This document shows positions 8,365 through 15,717 of a stretch of 64,000 nucleotides of DNA, one piece after another. This stretch comes from Actinomadura hallensis (lineage in GTDB: Bacteria; Actinomycetota; Actinomycetes; Streptosporangiales; Streptosporangiaceae): positions 5,208,001 to 5,272,000 of the forward strand of contig NZ_VFPO01000001.1 in the NCBI RefSeq assembly GCF_006716765.1. The letters are read 5' to 3'. Made by a program: the position numbers and the translations under genes. Every line of letters starts with the position of its first letter. The stretch's first letter is position 1. Under the pieces are notes generated by a model. That model saw nothing but the letters and a program-made list of their open reading frames with translations, was not told where the DNA came from and ran no database searches.

Positions 8365-9144
8365 ATGGCCGAAATCGTGTACCCGCCGGTGATCAAGACG
8401 GCGCTCGGGGTCTTCAAGGCCCTGAACATCAAGTTCCGTCTCGAGGGGACCGAGCACATCCCCCGGACCGGCGGGGCCGTGCTGGTCAGCAACCATGTGA
8501 GCTATCTCGACTTCATCTTCGCCGGCCTGGCCGCGCACCCCGCGGGGAGGCTCGTGCGGTTCATGGCCAAGAAGGAGATCTTCGACAACCGCATCGCCGG
8601 GCCGCTCATGCGCGGCATGCATCACATTCCGGTGGACCGCAACGCCGGCGCCTCGTCCTACGCGGCGGCGCTGAAGGCGCTGAAGAGCGGCGAGATCGTC
8701 GGGGTGTTCGCCGAGGCCACGATCAGCCGCTCGTTCACGGTGAAGGACATCAAGAGCGGCGCGGTGCGGATGGCGGTGGCGTCCAAGGTCCCGCTGGTCC
8801 CGGTGGCGATCTGGGGGCCGCAGCGGCTGTGGACCAAGGGGCGCAAGCGCCGGCTGCTCCAGCGCGGCGTGCCGGTGACGATCCTGGTCGGCGAGCCGAT
8901 GCACCCCAAGCGCGGCGACGACTACGACCAGGTCACCCGCGACCTGCGCGCCCGGATGTCGGAGCTGCTGGAGAAGGCGCAGCGCGAGTACCCCGACGTC
9001 CCCCGGTCGGACGAGACGTGGTGGCAGCCCGCCTACCTCGGCGGGACGGCGCCGACTCCGGAGGAGGCCGAGAAGCTCGACCTGGAGGAGGCCGAGGCCC
9101 GCAAGGCCGCGCGCGAGGAACGGGAGCGGAAGAAGGGCTCCTGA
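8365..9144 (+). CDS. 1-acyl-sn-glycerol-3-phosphate acyltransferase family (PlsC-like)
   Basis: 259 residues. PlsC-type enzymes acylate lysophosphatidic acid in phospholipid synthesis at the membrane. The HX4D catalytic motif is NHVSYLD (His44, Asp49). The second block, normally FPEGTRS, reads FAEATISRS (115-123), a variant common in actinomycete members of the family. The third block (VPLVPVAIWGPQRLW) is also present. The C-terminus is a charged Glu/Lys/Arg tail. ATG 8365 was chosen because MAEIVYPPVI matches the family N-terminus; an in-frame ATG at 8305 is possible. The gene is monocistronic and divergent from the hypothetical at 7382. Confidence 0.9.
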   Translation: MAEIVYPPVIKTALGVFKALNIKFRLEGTEHIPRTGGAVLVSNHVSYLDFIFAGLAAHPAGRLVRFMAKKEIFDNRIAGPLMRGMHHIPVDRNAGASSYAAALKALKSGEIVGVFAEATISRSFTVKDIKSGAVRMAVASKVPLVPVAIWGPQRLWTKGRKRRLLQRGVPVTILVGEPMHPKRGDDYDQVTRDLRARMSELLEKAQREYPDVPRSDETWWQPAYLGGTAPTPEEAEKLDLEEAEARKAAREERERKKGS

Positions 9145-9231
9145 CCCCGCGCCGCACGGCCGCCGCCCGGCCGAATCGGGCGCGCCGTAATTCGCTGGAC
9201 GTGATCCGCCGCGAAGGCTGATCATCGATTC

Positions 9232-10398
9232 ATGACCATGTCGCAGGAAAGGCCGCAGGAGGTCCTGCACCTCGTCGGGCCACGGGACGACCTCATCGGC
9301 CCCGGGCCCCGGCCTGCGCTGCCCGTGGTCTTCAACCTCGACGAGACCGCCTCCCCCGCCGACGTGCTGGACGTGCTGGCGCTGCGCCCGTTCGCGTCCG
9401 GCGAGCAGCCCTGGTCCCGGACGACGCGGCTGGAGCACGTCCGCGCGGACGCGCCGCTGCGGCCGGAGAACGCCCGGATCGTGCGGGTCGCGCACGAGAA
9501 GGGCAAGAAGTCCGTCCTCGCCGAGGGCGACGGCTGGACGCTGCTGTCCAACCGGTGGACCAACGGCGTCGCCTACGTCGCGGTGTCCGCCGTCACCGAG
9601 GAGCTGGCCGAGGACGTCTTCGGCGAGGCGGTGAAGGACGCCACGGAGCCGCCGAAGACGGACGAGACCAGCGTCGAGATGGGCTTCTGGCACATGGGCG
9701 GCCGCGGCCCGGTCCGCAGCGAGCGCGCGATCACCGCCGACTCCTGGGCGGACATCCGGCGCAACTACACCGCGCCGGTCGCCGCGGCCCTCGACGAGGT
9801 GATGAACCTCACGGGCGAGGAGGCGTCCGGGCGGCTGCTGCTCCTGCACGGTCCGCCCGGCACCGGCAAGACGACCGCGCTGCGCGCCCTCGCCCGCGCC
9901 TGGAACGGCTGGTGCCGGGCCGACTGCGTCCTCGACCCGGAGGCGCTGTTCGGCACCCCCAGCTACCTGATGGAGGTGGCGGTCGGCGACGACCACGGGG
10001 ACGAGGACCGCCGCTGGCGGCTGCTGATCCTGGAGGACTGCGACGAGCTGATCCGCGGCGAGGCGAAGCAGTCGGCCGGCCAGGGCCTGTCCCGGCTGCT
10101 CAACCTCACCGACGGGATGCTCGGGCAGGGCCGGGACGTGCTCGTCGCCATCACCACCAACGAGGACCTCGCGTCCCTGCACCCGGCGATCGTCCGGCCC
10201 GGCCGCTGCCTCGCGCAGATCGAGGTGGGCCGGCTCACCCGGCCCGAGGCGCTGGCATGGCTGGACGGCACGGGCGTGCCGCCCGAGGAGGTCGGCCCGG
10301 ACGGGGCGACCCTCGCGGAGCTGGTCGCGCTCCGCAAGGGCGAGAGGCGGCCGGACGGCGGGGCCTCCCCGTCCTCCGCGACGGGCTTCTACCTCTAG
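9232..10398 (+). CDS. AAA-family ATPase with N-terminal DUF5925-type domain
   Basis: 388 residues. The N-terminal 170 residues look like the DUF5925 domain that accompanies an AAA module in actinomycetes (assignment from memory, moderate certainty). The AAA part has Walker A GPPGTGKT (207-214), Walker B LLILEDCDE (264-272), a sensor-1 VAITTNE and an arginine in HPAIVRPGRC. This arrangement is that of a BCS1/ATPase-like remodelling enzyme. The C-terminus ends in FYL after a disordered Gly/Ser stretch. Substrate unknown. Start ATG 9232; an in-frame ATG two codons on (9238) is equally possible. No partner gene is adjacent. Confidence 0.85.
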   Translation: MTMSQERPQEVLHLVGPRDDLIGPGPRPALPVVFNLDETASPADVLDVLALRPFASGEQPWSRTTRLEHVRADAPLRPENARIVRVAHEKGKKSVLAEGDGWTLLSNRWTNGVAYVAVSAVTEELAEDVFGEAVKDATEPPKTDETSVEMGFWHMGGRGPVRSERAITADSWADIRRNYTAPVAAALDEVMNLTGEEASGRLLLLHGPPGTGKTTALRALARAWNGWCRADCVLDPEALFGTPSYLMEVAVGDDHGDEDRRWRLLILEDCDELIRGEAKQSAGQGLSRLLNLTDGMLGQGRDVLVAITTNEDLASLHPAIVRPGRCLAQIEVGRLTRPEALAWLDGTGVPPEEVGPDGATLAELVALRKGERRPDGGASPSSATGFYL

Positions 10399-10426
10399 CC
10401 CCGCCTTCCCTCCGGCCGCCCACGGC

Positions 10427-10458
10427 TTCCCGGATCGCCTTCGCGTTCCCGGATCGCC
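10427..10458. repeat. Two direct copies of a 13-base sequence
   Basis: TTCCCGGATCGCC occurs at 10427-10439 and 10446-10458, in the 67-base gap between the AAA gene and the convergent PLP-enzyme gene. No function is evident; it could be simple local duplication. Confidence 0.6.
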
Positions 10459-10465
10459 CGTTCCG

Positions 10466-11647
10466 CTACGTCGCCTTCGCGAGGGCCTGCTCGATGTCGG
10501 CCCACAGGTCGTCGGGGTGCTCCAGGCCGATGGACAGCCGCACCGTTCCCTCGCCGATCCCGGCGGCGGCGAGGGACGCGGCGTCCATCTGCCGGTGGGA
10601 CGTGCTCGCCGGGTGCAGGACCAGCGACACGACGGCGCCGAGCGACGGGCCGAGCCCGATGAGCCGGACGGACTCGGAGAACGCGCCGCCCGCCTCGCGC
10701 CCGCCGGCGAGCTCGAACGCCAGGACGCCGCCCGCCCCGTCCGGCAGCAGCCGGCGGGCCGTCTCGTGCTGCGGGTGGCCCTCCAGCCCCGGGTAGTGGA
10801 CGCGGGTGACCGACGGGTGCGCGGCGAGGCGGCCGGCGATGTCGAGGGCGGAGGCGCTCTGGCGGGCCACGCGGAGCGGCAGCGTGGCGAGGCCGCGGAT
10901 CGTGAGCCACGCGGCGAACGGGGCGGCGGTCGTCCCCAGGTCGAGGGAGTGCTTCCACACGCGGCGGCGGACGTCGGGATCGGCGAAGACGGCGATGCCG
11001 CCGACGACGTCCCCGTGCCCGCTGAGGTACTTCGTCGTGGAGTGGACGACGATGTCCACGCCGTGCTCGATGGGCTTGCAGAGCAGCGGCGTGAAGGTGT
11101 TGTCGACGACGGTGATGACGTCCGTGCCCTGGAGGGCCGCGGTGAACGCCGGCAGGTCCGTCACGTGCGTGGTGGGGTTGGCGACCGTCTCCAGGTAGAG
11201 CAGCCGGGTGGTGGGGCGCAGCGCCTCCGCGACCTCGGCCGGGTCGTCGCCGGGGATGTAGGTGACGTCGACGCCCCACCGCCCGGCGAGGTCCTGGAGG
11301 AGCGCGTACGTGCCGCCGTAGAGGGCGGTCTGCGCGATGACGTGGTCCCCGGCGCCGAGCAGCCCGGTCAGCACGGTGCTGATCGCCCCCATGCCGGACG
11401 ACGCGGCGAGCGCCCCCGCCCCGCCCTCCAGCTCGGTCACGGCGCGTTCGAGGGAGCGGACGGTGGGGTTGCCCATCCGGCCGTAGAAGAACGCCTCGTC
11501 CGGCCCCTGGAACGCGGCGGCCAGGTCGCCCCCGGTGTCGAGGGTGAAGAGGTGCCCCTGGTAGATCGGGACGCCGACGGGCCGGCTGCCCACCGGCTCG
11601 ATGACGGGCGGGTGCACGACGCGTGTCTGCGGATGAAGTGCGGTCAT
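10466..11647 (-). CDS. PLP-dependent trans-sulfuration enzyme (cystathionine gamma-synthase/lyase family)
   Basis: 393 residues. Family members act on cystathionine, O-acyl-homoserine or methionine in sulfur amino-acid metabolism. The PLP phosphate-contact YGRMGNPT (55-62), the SSGMGAIST block (83-91), VDNTF with its PLP-ring Asp (about 181-185) and the Schiff-base Lys in HSTTKYLSG (Lys206) are all present. Which reaction is catalysed cannot be told from sequence alone. I start at ATG 11647, which follows a GGAGGGTGGAGG Shine-Dalgarno run; a GTG five codons upstream lies inside that run. The upstream leader contains the 14-base tandem repeat at 11719-11774. Confidence 0.9.
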   Translation of the reverse strand: MTALHPQTRVVHPPVIEPVGSRPVGVPIYQGHLFTLDTGGDLAAAFQGPDEAFFYGRMGNPTVRSLERAVTELEGGAGALAASSGMGAISTVLTGLLGAGDHVIAQTALYGGTYALLQDLAGRWGVDVTYIPGDDPAEVAEALRPTTRLLYLETVANPTTHVTDLPAFTAALQGTDVITVVDNTFTPLLCKPIEHGVDIVVHSTTKYLSGHGDVVGGIAVFADPDVRRRVWKHSLDLGTTAAPFAAWLTIRGLATLPLRVARQSASALDIAGRLAAHPSVTRVHYPGLEGHPQHETARRLLPDGAGGVLAFELAGGREAGGAFSESVRLIGLGPSLGAVVSLVLHPASTSHRQMDAASLAAAGIGEGTVRLSIGLEHPDDLWADIEQALAKAT

Positions 11648-11718
11648 GCCTCCACCCTCCACCCCGCCGCCCGCCCCGCAGAACGGCCAATCGAAACCAG
11701 TGGCCGTATTCGCCCGGG

Positions 11719-11774
11719 GCGCCCCGTCCTCAGCGCCCCGTCCTCAGCGCCCCGTCCTCAACGCCCCGTTCTCA
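11719..11774 (-). repeat. 14-base tandem repeat, four copies, starting at a stop codon
   Basis: Read on the minus strand the unit is TGAGGACGGGGCGC. The first copy (11774-11761, two substitutions) begins with the TGA stop of the DUF2470 gene; three perfect copies follow (11760-11747, 11746-11733, 11732-11719). Because 14 is not a multiple of three, successive TGA triplets fall in all three frames. The array lies between two minus-strand genes, upstream of the PLP enzyme. Confidence 0.9.
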
Positions 11775-12566
11775 GCGCCTGCGCGTACTCGCGTGAAGGC
11801 GCCGGTATTCGCGCCGCAGGCCGTGGAGGTCGCTGACGGGTTCGCCGAAGACGAGCCGCAGGTCGAACGTCGACCGCGAGTCGGGCGGCGGCGCCGAGCA
11901 GCGCAGCCACATCCCGTACCGGTCGAGGGCCAGCGGCCGGACCGGCCCCGACGGGACGGAGTCGGGCAGGAGCCTCACCAGTTCGCCGCGGTGGCACCTG
12001 TCCAGGTGCGTGAGGATGCCGGCCTCGACGGCGACGAAGGGGTCGGGCGCGGCGTCCGCGTACTCCTCGGGCTCCAGGGTGGCGCTCCCCCACGCGTCGT
12101 CGATCTCGACCTGCGCGACCTCGAGCGCGAGGATCGTCCATTCGCGGTCGGCGCTCCGGCCGCCGCGCTCGTCGCCGAGGTCGAGCAGCTCGGGGCGCGG
12201 GTGGACGCGCGACAGCCGCAGCGCGGCGGGGCGCAGCTCGTCGGCGGGGACCTCGGTGAGCCACCCGTGCATCCAGGCCTTTCCGCGGACCCGGTCGGGC
12301 AGCATGACCGGGGCGACGTCGGAGATCCGCAGCGTCGCGGGCACGTCGGGCTCGGCGGTGAGCGCGGCCGCGGCGGGCGAGTCGGTGCGGACGAGCAGCA
12401 GCGGCCTGCCGTCCCGGTCCGCCGAGTACGCCGGGACCGGCGCGTAGGGGACGCCCGGCGCGACCAGGACGCCGTCGGCGGTGCCGTAGGCGAGGGTCCG
12501 CGCCCGTTCCGCGGCGCTCGGTCCCCCCGTGGTCTCCGTGCTCTGCGTGGTCTCCGCTCGCGGCAC
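11772..12566 (-). CDS. DUF2470 / HugZ-like FMN-split-barrel protein, probably iron regulated
   Basis: 264 residues. The first about 165 residues look like the pyridoxamine-5'-phosphate-oxidase-type split barrel and the C-terminal about 85 residues like DUF2470 (FVAVEAGILTHLDRCHRGEL, ALDRYGMWLRCSAP, DLHGLRREYRRLHA). The same two-domain layout occurs in HugZ-type haem-handling proteins, where the C-terminal domain contacts haem; a haem role here is inference. The start is GTG 12566, with GAGGGAGGGG just upstream. Two DtxR/IdeR-like boxes lie 18-51 bases upstream, which fits repression in iron-replete cells and supports a link to haem or iron. It is divergent from rpsD. Confidence 0.8.
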   Translation of the reverse strand: MPRAETTQSTETTGGPSAAERARTLAYGTADGVLVAPGVPYAPVPAYSADRDGRPLLLVRTDSPAAAALTAEPDVPATLRISDVAPVMLPDRVRGKAWMHGWLTEVPADELRPAALRLSRVHPRPELLDLGDERGGRSADREWTILALEVAQVEIDDAWGSATLEPEEYADAAPDPFVAVEAGILTHLDRCHRGELVRLLPDSVPSGPVRPLALDRYGMWLRCSAPPPDSRSTFDLRLVFGEPVSDLHGLRREYRRLHASTRRR

Positions 12567-12583
12567 CGTACCCCTCCCTCGAC

Positions 12584-12602
12584 GTAGGTTAGGCTTGCCT
12601 AA
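12584..12602. promoter_or_regulatory. DtxR/IdeR-type iron box 1
   Basis: GTAGGTTAGGCTTGCCTAA matches the known DtxR/IdeR/DmdR consensus (TWAGGTTAGSCTWACCTWA) at about 17 of 19 positions and contains the inverted repeat TTAGGC-TT-GCCTAA. It lies in the 66-base gap between the divergent DUF2470 and rpsD genes. Confidence 0.85.
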
Positions 12603-12617
12603 GTTAGGCTTACCTAA
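12599..12617. promoter_or_regulatory. DtxR/IdeR-type iron box 2, overlapping box 1
   Basis: CTAAGTTAGGCTTACCTAA matches the same consensus at about 17 of 19 positions and is offset 15 bases from box 1. Overlapping boxes are typical of sites that bind two regulator dimers. The box ends 15 bases before the rpsD start codon, so a bound repressor would occlude that promoter too. Confidence 0.85.
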
Positions 12618-12632
12618 CCACTAAGGAGCGTG

Positions 12633-13238
12633 ATGAACAACCCCGGTCCCAAAGTCCGGCTGTCCCGGGCCCTCGGCGTCCCGCTGACGCCGAAGGCCGT
12701 GAAGTACTTCGAGGCCCGTCCCTACCCGCCCGGCGTGCACGGACGCGCCCGCAAGCGGGAGACCGACTACAAGCTGCGGCTCCGCGAGAAGCAGCGGCTC
12801 CGCGCGCAGTACAACATCCGCGAGGCGCAGCTGCGCAACGCCTTCGCCAAGGCCGCCGCGGCCCCCGGCAAGACCGGTGACGCGCTGCTCGCCGACCTGG
12901 AGCGCAGGCTGGACGCCCTGGTCCTGCGCGCCGGGTTCGCCCGCACCATCTACCAGGCGCGGCAGTTCGTCGTGCACCGGCACGTCCTGGTCAACGGCCG
13001 CCGCGTCGACCGGCCGTCCTACCGGCTCCGCCCCGGCGACGTGATCACGATCGCCGAGCGCAGCCGCGGGATGGAGGCGTTCCAGATCGCCGCCGCCGGC
13101 GGGCACGCCGAGACCGTGCCGCCCTACCTCGAGGTCCGCCACGACGCCCTCGCCGCCCGGCTCGTCCGGCTGCCCGAGCGCGACGAGATCCCGGTCGTCT
13201 GCGACGAGCAGCTCGTCGTGGAGCACTACTCCCGCTGA
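12633..13238 (+). CDS. rpsD: Small-subunit ribosomal protein S4, cysteine-free form
   Basis: 201 residues, normal length for S4, which binds 16S rRNA early in 30S assembly. The N-terminal block (RALGVPLTPKAVKYFEARPY, PPGVHGRARKRETDYKLRLR) matches actinomycete S4. The four-cysteine zinc site of C+ S4 proteins is absent; only one Cys is seen, near the C-terminus. The S4 RNA-binding domain spans about 92-155 (RRLDALVLRAGFARTIYQAR, VHRHVLVNGRRVD). ATG 12633 is preceded by AAGGAG with a four-base gap and is better placed than GTG 12630. The promoter region carries two iron boxes, unusual for a ribosomal protein; it may be a paralogue or the only S4. Confidence 0.93.
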   Translation: MNNPGPKVRLSRALGVPLTPKAVKYFEARPYPPGVHGRARKRETDYKLRLREKQRLRAQYNIREAQLRNAFAKAAAAPGKTGDALLADLERRLDALVLRAGFARTIYQARQFVVHRHVLVNGRRVDRPSYRLRPGDVITIAERSRGMEAFQIAAAGGHAETVPPYLEVRHDALAARLVRLPERDEIPVVCDEQLVVEHYSR

Positions 13239-13279
13239 CCCCTCACGCCCGGCCCGCGAACCCGGCGAAAGGCGCGCGG

Positions 13280-13309
13280 CGCGCCCCGCACGCGGCGGTG
13301 CGGGGCGCG
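13280..13309. terminator. Strong hairpin between convergent rpsD and Mce-associated gene
   Basis: A 12-base perfect stem (13280-13291 with 13298-13309, core GCGCCCCGCAC/GTGCGGGGCGC) and a six-base loop lie in the 87-base gap between two convergent genes. It should act in both directions. No T-tract. Confidence 0.75.
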
Positions 13310-13325
13310 GCAGGAGCCGGGGACC

Positions 13326-14399
13326 TCAGTCGCCCGGCTTCTCGCTCTTCTCCGGGGACGGCGACGAGGGCGCCTCGCCGCCCGGCGCGCCCGGCAGCTG
13401 GTTCTGGCTCTGGGTCTGGTCGTTGGCCCCCGACGCGTACTGCCGGGTGACCTTCCACTCGCCGTCGATCTTGGCGAGGGCCAGCCGGAGCAGCGTGGCG
13501 GGCGCCGAGGTCGCGCCGTCCTTGGTCCTGACGTCGATGTCCACCATGACGACGGCCGAGGCAAATTTCTCGTCGACCGTGCCCACGAACACCTGGTTGG
13601 TCTTGGACGTCAGCGCCAGTTCCGGGTTCTTCTCGAACGTCTCGCCCAGGCTGGGGAGCGTGGTGTTCTTGAAGCTCTCCAGGAGGTCGCCGCCCATCAG
13701 CGCCTGGGCCTTGTCCATCTGCGTCCGGTAGTTCTGCGCGTTGTAGTTCAGCGCGACGTCGCCGTAGGCGGAGGCGACCTTGCTCACGGCCTCGCGCTCG
13801 TCCTTCTCTGACGACAGCGCGCTCGCGGACCGCCACTGCCAGATCGCGAGGCTCGCCAGCAGCGCGACGAGCACGACGACCACGACCGCATGGACCACGG
13901 GGAGACCGAAGATCCCCGGCCGTGCCGCGGCGTCGCCGGAGGACGCGGCCGCGGGCCTGCGGACCGGCGCCCGCTTCGGCGCGTCCACGGCCTCCTCCGC
14001 CTCGTCCTCGTCCGCGTCGAATTCCTCCTCGGGGGGTTCGAGCCGGGCCGGGCGCGGCTTCGCGGCGGCCTTCGCGGGGCTCTTGCGCAGGGAGGTCTTC
14101 GCGGCGGGACGCGCCGGAGGCTCGTCCTCCTCCTCGTCGTCCTCCGCGTCGAGGGCCTCCAGGACCTCGTCGAGGTCCTCGTCGTCGATGACCTCGATGA
14201 CCCGCACCCTGCGCTTGCGCCTGGCGGGACGCGCCGGGCGCTCCTCGGCCGCAGCCTCCCCGGCCTCTCCGGTCTCCCCGGCCTCCTTAATCTCCTCGGT
14301 CTCCTCGGTCTCCGCGGTCTCCTTGGTCTCCGCCTGGGCCGGGACCGCCTCGACCTCGTCGACCTCGGCGGTCTCGTTCCTGCCGGTCTTGGCTGTCAC
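13326..14399 (-). CDS. Mce-associated membrane protein with long acidic N-terminus (locus 1)
   Basis: 357 residues. Residues 1-165 are disordered, rich in Glu, Asp, Ala and Pro with basic patches (ARPARRKRRVRVIEVIDDED). One membrane helix follows (about 172-192, VVHAVVVVVLVALLASLAIW), then an outer domain of about 140 residues with the helix-plus-sheet pattern of Mce-associated proteins (YRTQMDKAQALMGGDLLESF, AVVMVDIDVRTKDG) and a Gly/Ser/Pro tail. Such proteins stabilise Mce complexes in mycobacteria. GTG 14399 has GAGGAG nine bases upstream and lies 22 bases after the MceF stop, so this is the last gene of the locus 1 operon. The cytoplasmic acidic extension is much longer than in its locus 2 relatives. 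Confidence 0.85.
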   Translation of the reverse strand: MTAKTGRNETAEVDEVEAVPAQAETKETAETEETEEIKEAGETGEAGEAAAEERPARPARRKRRVRVIEVIDDEDLDEVLEALDAEDDEEEDEPPARPAAKTSLRKSPAKAAAKPRPARLEPPEEEFDADEDEAEEAVDAPKRAPVRRPAAASSGDAAARPGIFGLPVVHAVVVVVLVALLASLAIWQWRSASALSSEKDEREAVSKVASAYGDVALNYNAQNYRTQMDKAQALMGGDLLESFKNTTLPSLGETFEKNPELALTSKTNQVFVGTVDEKFASAVVMVDIDVRTKDGATSAPATLLRLALAKIDGEWKVTRQYASGANDQTQSQNQLPGAPGGEAPSSPSPEKSEKPGD

Positions 14400-14421
14400 T
14401 TGGGCATCTCCTCGGGTTGGG

Positions 14422-15717
14422 TCAGTCCTTGCCCCGGCGGAACCGGGTCAGGCGGGACACCACGGGCACCGAGCCCATCATGACCCTGATCAGCACGAGC
14501 AGGGCGATGACCGGCGGCAGGTACACGAGCCACATCGGCGGCCCGCCGGACGCGTCGCCGGTGCCCGCGGCCTTCTCCGCCTGGACGGGGCGCCGGTCGA
14601 GCGCCGGGTCGTGGGTGGGGATCGTGTCGCCCGGGCTCTTCGCCTTGAAGGGCTTCTGCTTCGCCGTCGCCGGCTTCCTGCCGTCCGGGCAGGCCGGCAC
14701 CTTGTTCGTCTTCGGCTGCGGCAGGGGGTACTTGTACTCCAGCGTCGCCTTCGTGTTCAGCGTGACCTCGAACCAGACGTTCAGGACGGGCAGCCCCTCG
14801 TCCTGGCCGACCACGTTGTTCAGGACGACCCTCAGCTCCGGCGACCGCCGGAGCGTCTCGCGCAGGTCGCTCAGGAGCGTCGGGTTGTGGCGCCTGAGCC
14901 CCCAGTTGCCGAGCGTGTCCACCGCGCACTCGAAGTCGGGGGTCGTCTCGTCCAGCAGGCCGTTGACCGTGGCGAGCAGGTCGGGCCCCCGGTCCCGCAG
15001 CTCCGCGATCTCGCCGCGGACCTCGCCGAGGGCGCGGACGAGGGCGGCGAGGTCGTCGACCCCGGCGCCGAGCGAGCCCCGGTTGGCGTTCAGCACGCGG
15101 GTGATCCTGGCGAGGTCGTCGGTCAGCCCGTCGAGCAGCTCGGTGTTCCGCGCGAACGTGGACGTCAGCTGGTCGCCGCCGGCGATGATCTGCCGCAGCG
15201 ACTCCTCGCGCCCCGACCAGCCCTCGGCCAGCTCGTGCGTGACGACCTTGGCGTGCTCGGGGTCGACGGCCTTCAGGCTGTCGATGACGGCCCCGAACAG
15301 GTCGCCGTAGGCGGGCGGGACCTGGGTCCGCGACACCGGGATCCGCGAGCCGGGCTTCATCGGCGGCGCGTCGGCCTTGCCGGGCGCGGGGGTCAGCTCC
15401 ACCACCGGCTCGCCGACCGCGGACTTGCGGGCCGCGGCGGCGGTGACGCCCTCGGGGATCTTGACGCCGCGCTCGATGTCCAGCTTGACGACGACCTTGT
15501 CCTTCTCCAGCCGCACCGAGTCGATCTTGCCGATCCGCAGGCCGAGGTAGTCGACCTCGAAGTTCGGGTGCAGGCCAGGCGAGGACGCGAACTCGACCGT
15601 GATGTTGTACGGCCGGTCGATGAAGTCGAAGCGGACGACGTTGTTGAACGCCCACACCACCATGACCACGGCGAGGACGGCGAAGACCGCCAGGTTGATC
15701 CCGATTCTCGTGTTCAT
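14422..15717 (-). CDS. MCE family protein, MceF position, locus 1, with C-terminal membrane helix
   Basis: 431 residues. An N-terminal helix (GINLAVFAVLAVVMVVWAF) anchors an MCE domain (about 35-115; FASSPGLHPNFEVDYLGLRI, ARKSAVGEPVVELTP). The long helical region that forms the tunnel in Mce complexes covers about 150-300. Unusually, a second hydrophobic helix follows near the C-terminus (MWLVYLPPVIALLVLIRVMM) with a basic tail, so both ends would be cytoplasmic. ATG 15717 overlaps the upstream stop by four bases (ATGA). It is the sixth MCE protein of the locus. Confidence 0.88.
   Translation of the reverse strand: MNTRIGINLAVFAVLAVVMVVWAFNNVVRFDFIDRPYNITVEFASSPGLHPNFEVDYLGLRIGKIDSVRLEKDKVVVKLDIERGVKIPEGVTAAAARKSAVGEPVVELTPAPGKADAPPMKPGSRIPVSRTQVPPAYGDLFGAVIDSLKAVDPEHAKVVTHELAEGWSGREESLRQIIAGGDQLTSTFARNTELLDGLTDDLARITRVLNANRGSLGAGVDDLAALVRALGEVRGEIAELRDRGPDLLATVNGLLDETTPDFECAVDTLGNWGLRRHNPTLLSDLRETLRRSPELRVVLNNVVGQDEGLPVLNVWFEVTLNTKATLEYKYPLPQPKTNKVPACPDGRKPATAKQKPFKAKSPGDTIPTHDPALDRRPVQAEKAAGTGDASGGPPMWLVYLPPVIALLVLIRVMMGSVPVVSRLTRFRRGKD

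Noticed and set aside
8263..10182. 639-codon minus-strand open frame opposite the acyltransferase and AAA genes
   Set aside because: Both plus-strand genes have clear family motifs; the minus frame has none.
10427..10458. 13-base direct repeat as a fourth stop-anchored array
   Set aside because: It starts about 30 bases after the AAA stop codon and has only two copies, so it does not fit the pattern.
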